Numbered from the stretch's first letter, positions 25,707 through 34,346 are shown. The stretch is DNA of 64,000 nucleotides from Sphingomonas sp. CBMAI 2297 (GCF_029870595.1 NZ_JAPDIR010000002.1:372001-436000); one strand, 5' to 3'. Made by a program: numbers and translations. Notes: generated by a model not told the origin, from the letters alone.

Positions 25707-26141
25707 TTAGCGGTTGAGCATAATCGCCATCCCCGCGCTCGCCGTCAGCGCCACCAACGCCAGGGTGGAGAGCAGGAAGAACAGGAAGCGGACCGAGACC
25801 TTGTTGAAGGTCGCCTGCACCAGGCTGTGCCCAATGCGCAGGAGCACATAGGCCCAGGCGAGCCACAGATTGGGGCCGTCGCCCTGGCCGAGCAGGGCGA
25901 GCGTCAGCGCGATCGCGTAGAACAGCGTGGGCTGCTCGTGGAGATGGTTGTAGTTGTGCGCCTTCCACTGGACCGCGGGCGGCAGCACCTTGTCGGCATC
26001 GGTGCCCTTGCTGCCGATCAGCTTGCCCATGTCGATGCCGGCCGCCTTCATCGCGGGAACGCGCGTGACGATCGTCCAGACCAGCATGACGAGCGTCCAG
26101 GCGACAAGCACCACCACCGGCGCCAGGATTTGACTATGCAT
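25707..26141 (-). CDS. MAPEG family membrane protein
   Basis: 144 residues with four hydrophobic segments. The conserved MAPEG region is KAHNYNHLHEQPTLFYA after the first loop, and RIGHSLVQATFNKVSVRF follows the third segment. Family members are glutathione- or lipid-active membrane enzymes; this subgroup is uncharacterised. ATG 26141 is chosen because the first membrane helix starts there. It lies 59 bp downstream of the TetR regulator on the same strand, so the pair is probably one regulated unit. Confidence 0.82.
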   Translation of the reverse strand: MHSQILAPVVVLVAWTLVMLVWTIVTRVPAMKAAGIDMGKLIGSKGTDADKVLPPAVQWKAHNYNHLHEQPTLFYAIALTLALLGQGDGPNLWLAWAYVLLRIGHSLVQATFNKVSVRFLFFLLSTLALVALTASAGMAIMLNR

Positions 26142-26200
26142 TGCAGCCCCTCCCACTGCTGTGAAGCCGGGAGGCTGGCCCAATCGGTTCGTAAATGCAA

Positions 26201-26782
26201 CTAAACCGGGGCGAGCAGGCTTTCGAGAAGCAGGTGCGTCGAGCGGCGCAGCGCCGCGGCGTCCTGCGCCGGCCAGACCGCGTTGCGGCAGAGCACGCCC
26301 ATCACATGCGCCTGGACCAGCCAGCCTGTCGCCGCCGCATCGGCATCGGCGCGTGCCTTGCCGGCCGCTATCAGGCTGCAGGCCGCGGCTTCCACTGCGT
26401 GACGCAGCCGCTCGAGATTGGTCGAGTTGCGCTCGCGCAGGCCAGGATCGCCCGTGCTGGCGGCGGTGATCTCGATGCCGAACCGGGCATGGGCCGGGGG
26501 CAGGGCGGGGGCGATCTGGTGGGCGAACAGCGAGTCGGCCAGCGCGGCGATGCTGCTGTCGTCGATCGGGCCGAGTTCGGCGGCGAGCATGTCCGTGACG
26601 GCGTGGATCAGCGCGTCGCGGCTCGGGAAATGGCTGTAGAAGGCGCCCTTGCTGATTCCCGCCCGGGCGCAGACATCGTCGATCGAAGTGGCGAGCAGCC
26701 CGCGCTCGAACAGGCAATGGGCGGTCGCGTCCAATATGTGCATGCGCCGCTTGGCGGCCGTCGCTTCGGTCAGACGGGGCAT
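26201..26782 (-). CDS. TetR/AcrR family transcriptional regulator
   Basis: 193 residues. The helix-turn-helix lies at about residues 15-60 (ILDATAHCLFERGLLATSIDD, then ARAGISKGAFYSHFPSRDAL). The C-terminal ligand domain is helical and unremarkable. It probably represses itself and the MAPEG gene downstream. A hyphenated palindrome lies 16 bp upstream of its start. Confidence 0.88.
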   Translation of the reverse strand: MPRLTEATAAKRRMHILDATAHCLFERGLLATSIDDVCARAGISKGAFYSHFPSRDALIHAVTDMLAAELGPIDDSSIAALADSLFAHQIAPALPPAHARFGIEITAASTGDPGLRERNSTNLERLRHAVEAAACSLIAAGKARADADAAATGWLVQAHVMGVLCRNAVWPAQDAAALRRSTHLLLESLLAPV

Positions 26783-26797
26783 TCATCTCTCACTGCT

Positions 26798-26830
26798 GCA
26801 TCAACCGGTGCACTGCATCCGGATTGATGC
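26798..26830. promoter_or_regulatory. Candidate TetR operator
   Basis: GCATCAACCGG and CCGGATTGATGC form a hyphenated inverted repeat (one-base bulge) around 10 bp, immediately upstream of the TetR gene. Position and size suit TetR autoregulation; no direct proof. Confidence 0.45.
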
Positions 26831-26898
26831 CGCCATGTTGCAGCGACGGAGCCCAGGGGCGGACGGCGGCGCGCGCTTCCCCGGCGGCGGGATGCGCC

Positions 26899-27690
26899 TC
26901 AGGCGCGTTCGGCCAGGGCCTTGCGAAGCCCGCGCGCCATGTGCTGCGCCAATGCGCGCTGCAGGGGCAGATAGTCGTTGGTGTCGGTCGCCCCGACGAA
27001 CTGGCCCGACCACAGGAGGCGCCCGCCGCCGCGATCGACGAGATTGACCACCACCACGGTCTGCCGCGGGGTCTGCCGCACGCTGATGCGGGCGAGGAGA
27101 TCGGCGCCGTCGCCGCTGCCCGGCGCGGCGATGCTATAGCCCTTGGGCAGGGTGTTGCTGACTTCGGCCATGAAGCTTTCGCGCAGGCCCGCGTCGAACT
27201 TCGGGAAGAGTATATATTCGCACAGGCCCTGGACCCGCTCGATGGCGATGCGGTGTTGGGGCCGGAAGACAGCGCCCTGCGCCCAGACGGCGCCGCTGAC
27301 GGCGAGCGTGGCGAGCAGGCCGCCCGCCATGGCAAGGCGGCGCGAGCGGCGGGGCGCCCCGGCCGCCGGTGCGGCGTGCACCGTGCCGATGAAGCGATAG
27401 CCCGATCGCGGCCGCGTCTGGATGTGGCGCGGCGCATCGGCCTCGTCGCCGAGCAAGGCCCTGATGCGGCGGATGCAGGTGTTGAGCGAAGCGTCGCCAC
27501 CCGTGCCGGCCCGGGGCCAGAACCGGTCGAGCAGTTCCTGCCGGCCGACGGTCCGTCCGCGATTGTCGATCAGATAGGCCAGGACTTCCACCGCCTGGGG
27601 CGGCGCATCGAGCCGGTCATCTCCCCGGAACAGCTGCAACGCGGCAGGATCCAGGCGGAACTCGTCGAAGCGAAGCATCATATCGTCCAC
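26899..27690 (-). CDS. CadC-like membrane-anchored winged-helix regulator
   Basis: 263 residues. An OmpR/PhoB-type DNA-binding domain fills residues 1-105 (LDAPPQAVEVLAYLIDN, SLNTCIRRIRALLGDE, TRPRSGYRFIG). A single membrane segment follows at about 118-138 and then a periplasmic domain with no recognised family. There is no receiver domain, so signal is probably sensed outside and passed through the membrane, as in CadC/ToxR. It is divergent from a secreted serine hydrolase; direct GTCA repeats lie between them. Confidence 0.82.
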   Translation of the reverse strand: MDDMMLRFDEFRLDPAALQLFRGDDRLDAPPQAVEVLAYLIDNRGRTVGRQELLDRFWPRAGTGGDASLNTCIRRIRALLGDEADAPRHIQTRPRSGYRFIGTVHAAPAAGAPRRSRRLAMAGGLLATLAVSGAVWAQGAVFRPQHRIAIERVQGLCEYILFPKFDAGLRESFMAEVSNTLPKGYSIAAPGSGDGADLLARISVRQTPRQTVVVVNLVDRGGGRLLWSGQFVGATDTNDYLPLQRALAQHMARGLRKALAERA

Positions 27691-27721
27691 TGCAAAGAAA
27701 CGCCCATGGGTCCCGATTGCC

Positions 27722-27749
27722 AGATGTCAGATCAGGTCACGAGATGTCA
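27722..27749. promoter_or_regulatory. Three GTCA direct repeats with a 10-bp period
   Basis: AGATGTCA at 27722 and 27742 are identical and exactly 20 bp apart; TCAGGTCA between them brings a third GTCA at 27736. The GTCA starts are thus 27726, 27736 and 27746. OmpR-type winged-helix proteins bind direct repeats with about one-turn spacing, and such a regulator starts 32 bp away. Confidence 0.55.
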
Positions 27750-27817
27750 TTCGGCCCTTTCGATACGGTACGATAGCCGATTCCCGATCGACACGCATCA
27801 CGCAAGGGAACCGCCAA

Positions 27818-29314
27818 ATGCCGCCAGAGAATGACCCCTTCCTGCCCGACCGGCGTCATGTCCTGGGCTTCGGCCTGGCGGGGTTCGCGGCGTCGGCGCT
27901 TCCCATGCCGGCGGCGGGCGCGTTCGCTGGCGCATCGGTGGCGGCGCGGCTGGACGATCTGCTCGATGCCACGGCGTCGGGCTATGGCACGGTCGGCTAT
28001 TCCGCGGCGGTGCTGCGGCGCGGCAAGCTCGTCCATCTTCGCCACGCGGGACTGGCGGATCGCGATACCGGCGCGCGGATCTCGGCTCGATCCGTCTATC
28101 CCATCTTCTCCGTCTCCAAGCTGTTCCTGATCGTCGAGCTGCTGAAGGCCGCTGGGCGCGGCGCGCTCGACCTGTCGATGCCGCTTGCCCGGATTCGTGA
28201 CGGGCTTCCCGATGCCTGGCGCGGGATCACCCTGGCGCAAGTGCTCGCCCATGTCTCGGGCTTGCCGGACTATATCCCGGATTTCGTCGCGCCGACCGAG
28301 GAACAGGCGCTGGCCGCGATCCGCGGCAAGCCGCTGCGCTTCGCGGTGGGGACTCGCAACGACTATAACCAGACCAACATGCTGTTCGCGCGCATCGCGC
28401 TGGAGCAGGCGACCGGCGCTCCGCTCACCGCGCTGGCGGCCCGCCAGTTCCGGACGGCCGGGATGCGGCGCACCGGCTATCACACCGGCTATCCGGACGC
28501 CGCCGTGCAGCTGCCCGGCCTGGTATCGAGCTATCGGCCCGTCCCTGGACGCGATCGGCCGCCGGCACGGTTCGTGCTGCCCGTGATGCCGGCCTATAGC
28601 TTCGGCTCCTCGGGCGTCTTCACGACGATGGCGGACATGGTGCGGTGGAGCCAGGCGCTGCTGCGCGGCGACCTGCTGCCGCTTGGGGCGCTGCGCGCGT
28701 CCTGGGCGCCCTTTCCGATGCCCGGCGGCGCGGCGGCCTGGCACAGCCATGGCTGGGAATATTACCGGCACGGCGACGTCACCATCGTCGGGCATGGCGG
28801 CGATGTCCGGCTGGTCTGGCGGCACTTCTTCCGGACGGCGGATCCGGACGATTGCGCGACCGTGATCTATTTCGACAATGGCGGCCGCTCGACCTTCGAC
28901 CGGCACCGGCTGGTGACGTTGCTGGCCGATCTGGTGATGCCCGGCGCCGCGCGCGCGGCCGAGCTTCAGGAGGAGATGCTGTTTCGCGGCCTCGCTTCCG
29001 GGCGCTGGCGCCAGGTGATCGCCTCCCTGAACGCGGCGGCATCGCCGGAGATCGTGGAGGCCGTCGTCAATCGCGTCGGCTATGACGCCATGCAGATCCT
29101 CGACGCCGAAGCGGCGCTGACGCCGTTCGAATGGAACGTCCAGCGGTTTCCCGGGTCCTCGAACGCGCATGACAGTCTTGGCGAAGCTTATCGCTCGGCG
29201 GGACGGATCGAGGCGGCGCGCGCGAGCTATGCGCGTGCCTTGACGCTCGATCCGGGCAATGCGCGCATCAAGGCGATCGTCGGTGATCTGGCCTCTCCGT
29301 CCGCCGCCAAATGA
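27818..29314 (+). CDS. Secreted serine hydrolase (beta-lactamase family) with C-terminal TPR-like tail
   Basis: 498 residues. The N-terminus DRRHVLGFGLAGFAASA resembles a Tat signal. The class C beta-lactamase/DD-peptidase motif S98-V-S-K101 is present and YNQTN supplies the Y-x-N element. Residues about 440-498 (SSNAHDSLGEAYRSAGRIEAA) form a TPR-like unit. It could act on peptides, esters or cell-wall material; no substrate is evident. Divergent from the winged-helix regulator and overlapping or adjoining the next gene. Confidence 0.83.
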   Translation: MPPENDPFLPDRRHVLGFGLAGFAASALPMPAAGAFAGASVAARLDDLLDATASGYGTVGYSAAVLRRGKLVHLRHAGLADRDTGARISARSVYPIFSVSKLFLIVELLKAAGRGALDLSMPLARIRDGLPDAWRGITLAQVLAHVSGLPDYIPDFVAPTEEQALAAIRGKPLRFAVGTRNDYNQTNMLFARIALEQATGAPLTALAARQFRTAGMRRTGYHTGYPDAAVQLPGLVSSYRPVPGRDRPPARFVLPVMPAYSFGSSGVFTTMADMVRWSQALLRGDLLPLGALRASWAPFPMPGGAAAWHSHGWEYYRHGDVTIVGHGGDVRLVWRHFFRTADPDDCATVIYFDNGGRSTFDRHRLVTLLADLVMPGAARAAELQEEMLFRGLASGRWRQVIASLNAAASPEIVEAVVNRVGYDAMQILDAEAALTPFEWNVQRFPGSSNAHDSLGEAYRSAGRIEAARASYARALTLDPGNARIKAIVGDLASPSAAK

Positions 29315-29349
29315 TGCGGTCCAATCCTTCTTCTGCTTCTTCGAGGAGC

Positions 29350-30111
29350 ATGACGATGCGTTCACTGCCGAGCCTCGCGATGTGCGCGGCCATTATCCTG
29401 GTCCAGCCGGCGCTGGCCGATCCGACCGATGTGGAAGTCCGCGTGATCGCGCGCGGTGCCAAGTTCCTCGGCGGCTATGCCGCGCCCGTCGGGATCGTCA
29501 TGACCGATGCCGATACCGGCGAGACGCTCGCACGGGGCACGACGTCGGGCACGACGGGCGATACCCAGCGGATCATGGCGGGGGAGCGGGGTGCCAGGAA
29601 GTCCGATGCGGATTCCGCCGTCTTCCGGGCCCGGCTGGACATCGACCGCCCGCGCAGAGTGACGGTGCAGGTAACCGGTCCGCTGAGCCAGCCCCAGGCG
29701 GTGACGACCGCGACGAGCACGCAATGGATCCTGCCCGGACATCATTTGACCGCCGGGGACGGATGGCTGATCGAGCTGCCCGGGCTGATCGTCGATATCG
29801 CCGATCCCATGGCCTATCAGTGGGTAAAGAAGGGGGAGACCGTGCGGTTGCGCGCCGGTGTGACCATGTTGTGCGGCTGCGCGCTCTCGGAGAACGGCCC
29901 GTGGCGGGCGAGCGATGCCGAGGTCGAGGCCCATGTCACCGTCAACGGTGCCTCCGCCGGCCCCTACAAGCTGCAGTTCGACGCCGCTTCGGCCAGTTTC
30001 GGCGCGAGCATCCCGGCCACGGCGCCCGGCCTCTACGAAATCGAGGTCCGCGCCTGGATGGGGCCGAGCAACAATGCGGGCGTCGCGCGTGCCGCCTTCT
30101 TCGTGCGTTGA
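29350..30111 (+). CDS. Secreted protein of unknown function
   Basis: About 253 residues with a signal peptide (LAMCAAIILVQPALA). I do not recognise the family. The mature part is rich in Val/Thr and beta-like, with two Ig-like segments suggested by VEVRVIARGAKFLGG and YEIEVRAWMGPSNNAG, and a CGC near residue 190. ATG 29350 or 29356 follows GAGGA; an earlier ATG at 29311 overlaps the hydrolase stop. Directly downstream of the serine hydrolase, so probably co-regulated and co-exported. Confidence 0.7.
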   Translation: MTMRSLPSLAMCAAIILVQPALADPTDVEVRVIARGAKFLGGYAAPVGIVMTDADTGETLARGTTSGTTGDTQRIMAGERGARKSDADSAVFRARLDIDRPRRVTVQVTGPLSQPQAVTTATSTQWILPGHHLTAGDGWLIELPGLIVDIADPMAYQWVKKGETVRLRAGVTMLCGCALSENGPWRASDAEVEAHVTVNGASAGPYKLQFDAASASFGASIPATAPGLYEIEVRAWMGPSNNAGVARAAFFVR

Positions 30112-30124
30112 GCGCAAAGGAAAA

Positions 30125-30157
30125 GGGCGGCCGGGGATGTCCCGGCCGCCCTGTTTT
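30125..30157. terminator. Strong bidirectional intrinsic terminator
   Basis: Stem GGGCGGCCGGG / CCCGGCCGCCC (11 bp) with loop GATGT, followed by TGTTTT and preceded by AAAA, so it can serve both converging genes. Confidence 0.85.
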
Positions 30158-30178
30158 CCGTTCCGATCGCGCGAAGGA

Positions 30179-31264
30179 TCAGGCGAACAGCTTCGCCCAG
30201 CCGCGCTTGACGCGCTCGCGCCAGTGTCCGCGGTGATAGGCGTCCGACGCCAGCAGCGGCATGACCGAGCCCGCTTCCGCGAACACCATCTGCTCGATGC
30301 CGGTGTTGACCTTGCCCCACGACGCCGCCTCCTGGAGCGTCGAGGACGAGCAGGCGCCGTCGCGCACGTCGGCGACGGTGATCTGCACGGCGTATTTGTG
30401 CACTTCCACGTCCTCATGGCCGAGGATCTCGGCGCAGACGACGGTGTCCTGGATGAAGTTCTTCGGCACGCCGCCGCCGATCATCAGCAGGCCGGTGGTG
30501 CCCGCCTGGATCTTGATCTCGGTCAGCTCGCGGAAGTCGGCGATGGCGTCGAGCACCATGTACGGACGGCCTTCCTTGGCGGCGTCCACCTGGTGCTTGA
30601 CCAGGCCGAAGCCGGCCGACGAGTCGACGAAGGCCGGGCAGAAGATCGGCACGTCATGCTCATAGGCGAGCTTGACCAGGCTGTTGTCCTTCTTGCCGTG
30701 CTCGACGAGATACTTGCCCATCTCGCGGATGAACGCGCGCGACGAATAGGGCTTGGGCTCGAGCGATTCCGCGATCACGTTGATCGTGTGGTCGCAATCC
30801 TGGAGCTGCTCCTCGTCGATGTACGTGTCGTAGATGCGGTCGATGTAGAGCGAGCGCAGCGTGTCGTCGTCGGGGATCTCGAGCGCCTGATAATGCTTGT
30901 GGCCCAGACCCTCGAAGAAATCCATGTCGACGATGGTGGCGCCGGTGGCGACGATCACGTCGACCATGTTGTTGCGCACCAGCTCGGCATAGAGGTCCAT
31001 GCAGCCGCCGGCCGAAGTCGAGCCCGCGATCACCAGGACGACGGTGCAGTCCTTGTCGGCCAGCATCTCGTTATAGATCTTGGTGGCGCGGCCGAGGTCG
31101 CGGCTGGTGAAGCTCATGTCCGCCATCGCGTCGACGATCGGGCGCGCGTCGAACGACTTGATGTCGATGTGCTTGACCTGCTTCGACAGCAGTTCCGCCT
31201 TGCGAGTGTCGTTGATCGGGGCGTTGGCGCTCGCCTGCTTGTTGAGCGTGTTGGTGTCGGTCAT
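30179..31264 (-). CDS. Deoxyhypusine synthase-like enzyme, probably homospermidine synthase
   Basis: 361 residues from ATG 31264; an in-frame ATG at 31327 lies in repeat-derived sequence. Motifs of the deoxyhypusine synthase fold are clear: IAGSTSAGGCMDLYAELVRNN-type segment, FCPAFVDSSAGFG, and the NAD-binding GGGVPKNFIQD. Bacteria lack eIF5A, and bacterial members act on polyamines, making homospermidine or a guanidino analogue. The adjacent ornithine decarboxylase supplies putrescine, which favours homospermidine. Which amine is used is inference. Confidence 0.85.
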   Translation of the reverse strand: MTDTNTLNKQASANAPINDTRKAELLSKQVKHIDIKSFDARPIVDAMADMSFTSRDLGRATKIYNEMLADKDCTVVLVIAGSTSAGGCMDLYAELVRNNMVDVIVATGATIVDMDFFEGLGHKHYQALEIPDDDTLRSLYIDRIYDTYIDEEQLQDCDHTINVIAESLEPKPYSSRAFIREMGKYLVEHGKKDNSLVKLAYEHDVPIFCPAFVDSSAGFGLVKHQVDAAKEGRPYMVLDAIADFRELTEIKIQAGTTGLLMIGGGVPKNFIQDTVVCAEILGHEDVEVHKYAVQITVADVRDGACSSSTLQEAASWGKVNTGIEQMVFAEAGSVMPLLASDAYHRGHWRERVKRGWAKLFA

Positions 31265-31328
31265 GGGGTTGCTCCCATCTTCTTGGCCGCCGTCATTTCG
31301 AAAAGGGGACGCGGAAACCCAAAGCATT

Positions 31329-31409
31329 CGTCACCCCGGCCCTGAGCCGGGGTCCCGCTTATCGGCGCCTGTAAAGGCAGCGGGACCCTGGCTCAAGGCC
31401 GGGGCGACG
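31329..31409. repeat. Dispersed palindromic repeat within the polyamine pair
   Basis: Arms CGTCACCCCGGCCCTGAG and CTCAAGGCCGGGGCGACG with inner TCCCGCTTAT / GCAGCGGGA. It separates the decarboxylase from the synthase; a stem here could reduce read-through or protect mRNA. Confidence 0.65.
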
Positions 31410-31429
31410 AGGTAGTAGCGTGCGTTGCG

Positions 31430-32671
31430 TTACAGCTTGACGACGTTCCACGCCGGCTGGCGTTCCGACAGCTCGACATACATCGAGGCCATCGGTTCGT
31501 CGGTCACGATGACGGTCGCGTCGGTGCCGAAGCCGTTGAACGCGGTGCGCATCGCCGAGCCATAGGCGCCGAGCATACCGATCTCGAAATAGTCGCCCGA
31601 ACGGGTGTCGGCCGGCAGAAGGAACGGGCCCTTCATGAAATCGAGATCGTCGCAGGTCGGACCGTAGAAGCTGAACTCGACATCCTTGGCGTTCGATTCG
31701 GGCTCGCGCAGCAGCTCGACCGGGAATTTCCAGTCGATATGCGCGGCGTCGAACAGCGCGCCATAGGCACCGTCGTTGATGTACAGCTCCGCACCGCGGC
31801 GACGCTCCACGCGCACCACGATCGAGCTGTACTCGGCGCAGAGCGCACGGCCCGGCTCGGCCCAGAGCTCGGCCGAATAGGAAATCGGCAGGCTCTCGAA
31901 CGCGCGGTGGATCGTCTCGAAATAGGCTTCGAGCGGCGGCGGGGTCATGCCCGGATAGACCGAGGGGAAGCCGCCGCCGACGTCGATGACGTCCACGGTG
32001 ACTGCCGACTCGATGATCGCGGCGCGCACGCGCTCCATCGCATTCGAATAGGCTTCCGGCGACATCGCCTGCGACCCGACATGGAAGCAGATGCCCAGCG
32101 CGTCGGCGACCTGGCGGGTCTCGAACAGCAGCTTGGCGGCTTCACCCGGGCCGGCACCGAACTTCGACGCGAGGCTCAGCTTCGAATGGTCCGACGAGAC
32201 GCGAAGGCGCACGCAGAGCGTCAGGTCGCTCGCGGCCACGCCGTCACGGCTGGTGGCGCGGACGATCTTCTCCAGCTCCTCGAGGCTGTCGAGCGAGAAG
32301 GTGCGGACACCATGCGTGAAATACGCCTCTTCGATCGCTTCCTCGGCCTTGACCGGGTGCATGAAGCAGAGCGTGGCTTCCGGGAGCGTGCGCGCGACCA
32401 GGCGAACTTCGCCGATCGACGCCACGTCATAGGTGGTGATGCCGTTCTCCCACAGGATCTGCAGCAGTTCGGGCGAGGGGTTCGCCTTCACAGCGTACAT
32501 GGCCTTGCCCGGGAACTTCTCGACGAAGAACCGAGCGGCCCGTGCCGCGGCGTGCGGACGGACGAGCGTGACCGGCTGAACCGGACCCTGCCTGGCGATG
32601 TCGATGCCGGTCACGGTGGAGCCGGCGGTCGAAAGGGGTGCTAACCCCAGCGCGCGATGATGCTGGTGCAA
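31430..32671 (-). CDS. Ornithine decarboxylase, fold III (type III PLP-dependent)
   Basis: 413 residues. PLP Lys62 in YAVKANPSPELL; HVGSQ and the glycine loop IDVGGGFPSVYPG bind phosphate; GPTCDDLDF carries the Cys/Asp pair that completes the active site across the dimer. It converts ornithine (possibly also lysine) to the diamine. It starts the polyamine unit with the deoxyhypusine synthase-like enzyme about 165 bp downstream. Two in-frame upstream codons are weak; ATG 32671 matches family length. Confidence 0.9.
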   Translation of the reverse strand: MHQHHRALGLAPLSTAGSTVTGIDIARQGPVQPVTLVRPHAAARAARFFVEKFPGKAMYAVKANPSPELLQILWENGITTYDVASIGEVRLVARTLPEATLCFMHPVKAEEAIEEAYFTHGVRTFSLDSLEELEKIVRATSRDGVAASDLTLCVRLRVSSDHSKLSLASKFGAGPGEAAKLLFETRQVADALGICFHVGSQAMSPEAYSNAMERVRAAIIESAVTVDVIDVGGGFPSVYPGMTPPPLEAYFETIHRAFESLPISYSAELWAEPGRALCAEYSSIVVRVERRRGAELYINDGAYGALFDAAHIDWKFPVELLREPESNAKDVEFSFYGPTCDDLDFMKGPFLLPADTRSGDYFEIGMLGAYGSAMRTAFNGFGTDATVIVTDEPMASMYVELSERQPAWNVVKL

Positions 32672-32822
32672 CTCAAGGGACCTCCAAGTGCCTTACGGCG
32701 ATCGTTGACAAAAGCTGCCTTGCGGTTGGAAGTCCCATGGGGCAGCGGAAGGCGGCACATAAGGACGTTGGATCGGGGTGTAAAGTGATTCGAGACCCGG
32801 AATTTCACGGCGGGGGTGAATT

Positions 32823-33791
32823 GTGACAATTGTGCGACAACCGACACGCGCGGGCGTTCGCGACGCGGCCTCCAAGGTCGCCGAAATCCTTCCGCAAACG
32901 CCTCTGTTCGTTCAGGAAATTCGCGGAGTGCCGGTGTGCTTCAAGGCCGAGTGCCTGCAGCCGATCGGTGCGTTCAAGATCCGCGGCGCCTGGCATCGGC
33001 TCACCGCGCTGGACGATCCGGCGCGGGAGCGGGGCGTGGTCGCCTTTTCTTCGGGCAATCATGCGCAGGGAGTCGCCTGGGCGGCGAAGCGGCTGGGCAT
33101 CCCGGCGGTGATCGTGATGCCCGCCGACGCGCCCAGGGTGAAGCGCGACGCGACGCTGGCGATGGGCGCGGAGATCGTTTCCTATGACCGGATGACGGAG
33201 AGCCGCGAGAAGATCGCCGCGCATCTCGCCCATGCTCGCGGCGCCACTTTGGTGCCGAGCTTCGACGATCCCTGGATCATCGAGGGGCAGGGGAGCGCCG
33301 GGATCGAGGCGATGACCCAGATCGTCGAGGCCCGGCTGCCCGATTTCTCGCATGTGCTGGTGCCCTGCGGCGGCGGCGGGCTGGCGGCGGGCCTGGCGCT
33401 CGCGCTTCCCGATGCGGAGATCGTCACCGTCGAGCCCGATGGCTGGGACGATATGCGCCGCAGCCTCGACGCGGGCTGGATCGAGCCGGTGGGAGAGAAT
33501 CCGCCGCCCACGGCGTGCGACGCGCTGCAGACCACCCGCGTCTCGCCGCTCACCTTCGACGTGCTGTCGCGGCGCGGCGCGACCGGGCTCGCGGTGAGCG
33601 AGGCGGAAGTGCGCGCGGCGCAGCGCTGGGCCGCGGCGAAGCTGCGGGTGGTGGTTGAGCCGGGCGGGGCAGTGGCGCTGGCGGCGCTGCTCGCGGGCAA
33701 GCTGGACGTGAAGCCGGGCTTGCTCGTGATCCTTTCCGGGGGCAATGCCGATCCCGATGCCTATGCCCAAGTCCTTGCCGGGAAAGACTGA
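32823..33791 (+). CDS. Threonine/serine dehydratase-like PLP enzyme
   Basis: 322 residues from GTG 32823. Fold II PLP enzyme: Lys52 in GAFKIRGA, SSGNHAQGVAWAA and the tetraglycine phosphate loop PCGGGGLAAG. The short length without a C-terminal ACT domain fits catabolic or biodegradative threonine dehydratase, serine racemase, or hydroxyaspartate dehydratase; sequence alone cannot choose. It opens a small plus-strand group with two tiny membrane proteins. Confidence 0.85.
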   Translation: MTIVRQPTRAGVRDAASKVAEILPQTPLFVQEIRGVPVCFKAECLQPIGAFKIRGAWHRLTALDDPARERGVVAFSSGNHAQGVAWAAKRLGIPAVIVMPADAPRVKRDATLAMGAEIVSYDRMTESREKIAAHLAHARGATLVPSFDDPWIIEGQGSAGIEAMTQIVEARLPDFSHVLVPCGGGGLAAGLALALPDAEIVTVEPDGWDDMRRSLDAGWIEPVGENPPPTACDALQTTRVSPLTFDVLSRRGATGLAVSEAEVRAAQRWAAAKLRVVVEPGGAVALAALLAGKLDVKPGLLVILSGGNADPDAYAQVLAGKD

Positions 33792-33795
33792 CCCG

Positions 33796-33972
33796 GTGGC
33801 CAGCCGCCTCGGCGCCGTGATCGCGAACGTCATGAGCGTCGGCGCGCGCGCGCTCGGCTATTTCCTCTGGGGCGTGCTGCGTATCGCCTATCGCGGCGAC
33901 CCCCGGATGATCGCGCTGTTCGGCGGCGTGATCGGGGCGAGCGCATTGTTCCTCTGGCTGATCGCCGGCTGA
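33796..33972 (+). CDS. Small membrane protein of unknown function
   Basis: 58 residues from GTG 33796, 4 bp after the dehydratase. It has a short amphipathic start, then one or two hydrophobic stretches (ALGYFLWGVLRIAY and MIALFGGVIGASALFLWLI). No family recognised. The stop overlaps the next ATG. An earlier in-frame ATG at 33745 would overlap the dehydratase and is less likely. Confidence 0.55.
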   Translation: MASRLGAVIANVMSVGARALGYFLWGVLRIAYRGDPRMIALFGGVIGASALFLWLIAG

Positions 33973-34139
33973 TGCCTGATCCGAGCCTCGAGCCCCTCTG
34001 GCTCAGCATCGCGGTGCTCGCCATGGGCGCGCTCGTCTGGGGCGGGTGGAAACAGTTCCGGGCGGACCGCACCAAGGCGATCCTGATGTGGATCTGCGCG
34101 GTCGTGATCCTCGGCAACCTGTTGGTCCTGCGGATCTGA
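33972..34139 (+). CDS. Small membrane protein of unknown function
   Basis: 55 residues, overlapping the preceding stop by one base. Two hydrophobic segments (LWLSIAVLAMGALVWGGW and ILMWICAVVILGNLLVL) flank a basic turn KQFRADRTKA. No family recognised. The tight overlap argues that the pair is translated together. Downstream, 34190-34220 holds a remnant of the GCGGGGATGACGG repeat. Confidence 0.6.
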   Translation: MPDPSLEPLWLSIAVLAMGALVWGGWKQFRADRTKAILMWICAVVILGNLLVLRI

Positions 34140-34346
34140 AGGCGGTTCCGTGGGGCGGCCCAGGGGGCGCGCCTCGATCACCGGATGCCGTCTCCCCACA
34201 CCCCTTCGCGGGGATGACGGCGGGGCAGGGCGATCGTGTGCGCTCACTCCAAGCCCATGCCCGCTGACACATCTCGTTACACAAGATCGTTGGACGCTGC
34301 CGCGCCGCCTGCATATCCTGCGCATGCCCGGTCGATGAGGTGCGTG

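Noticed and set aside
31264..31327. An upstream start for the deoxyhypusine synthase-like gene
   Set aside because: The added 21 residues fall in repeat-flanking sequence and have no counterpart in the family.
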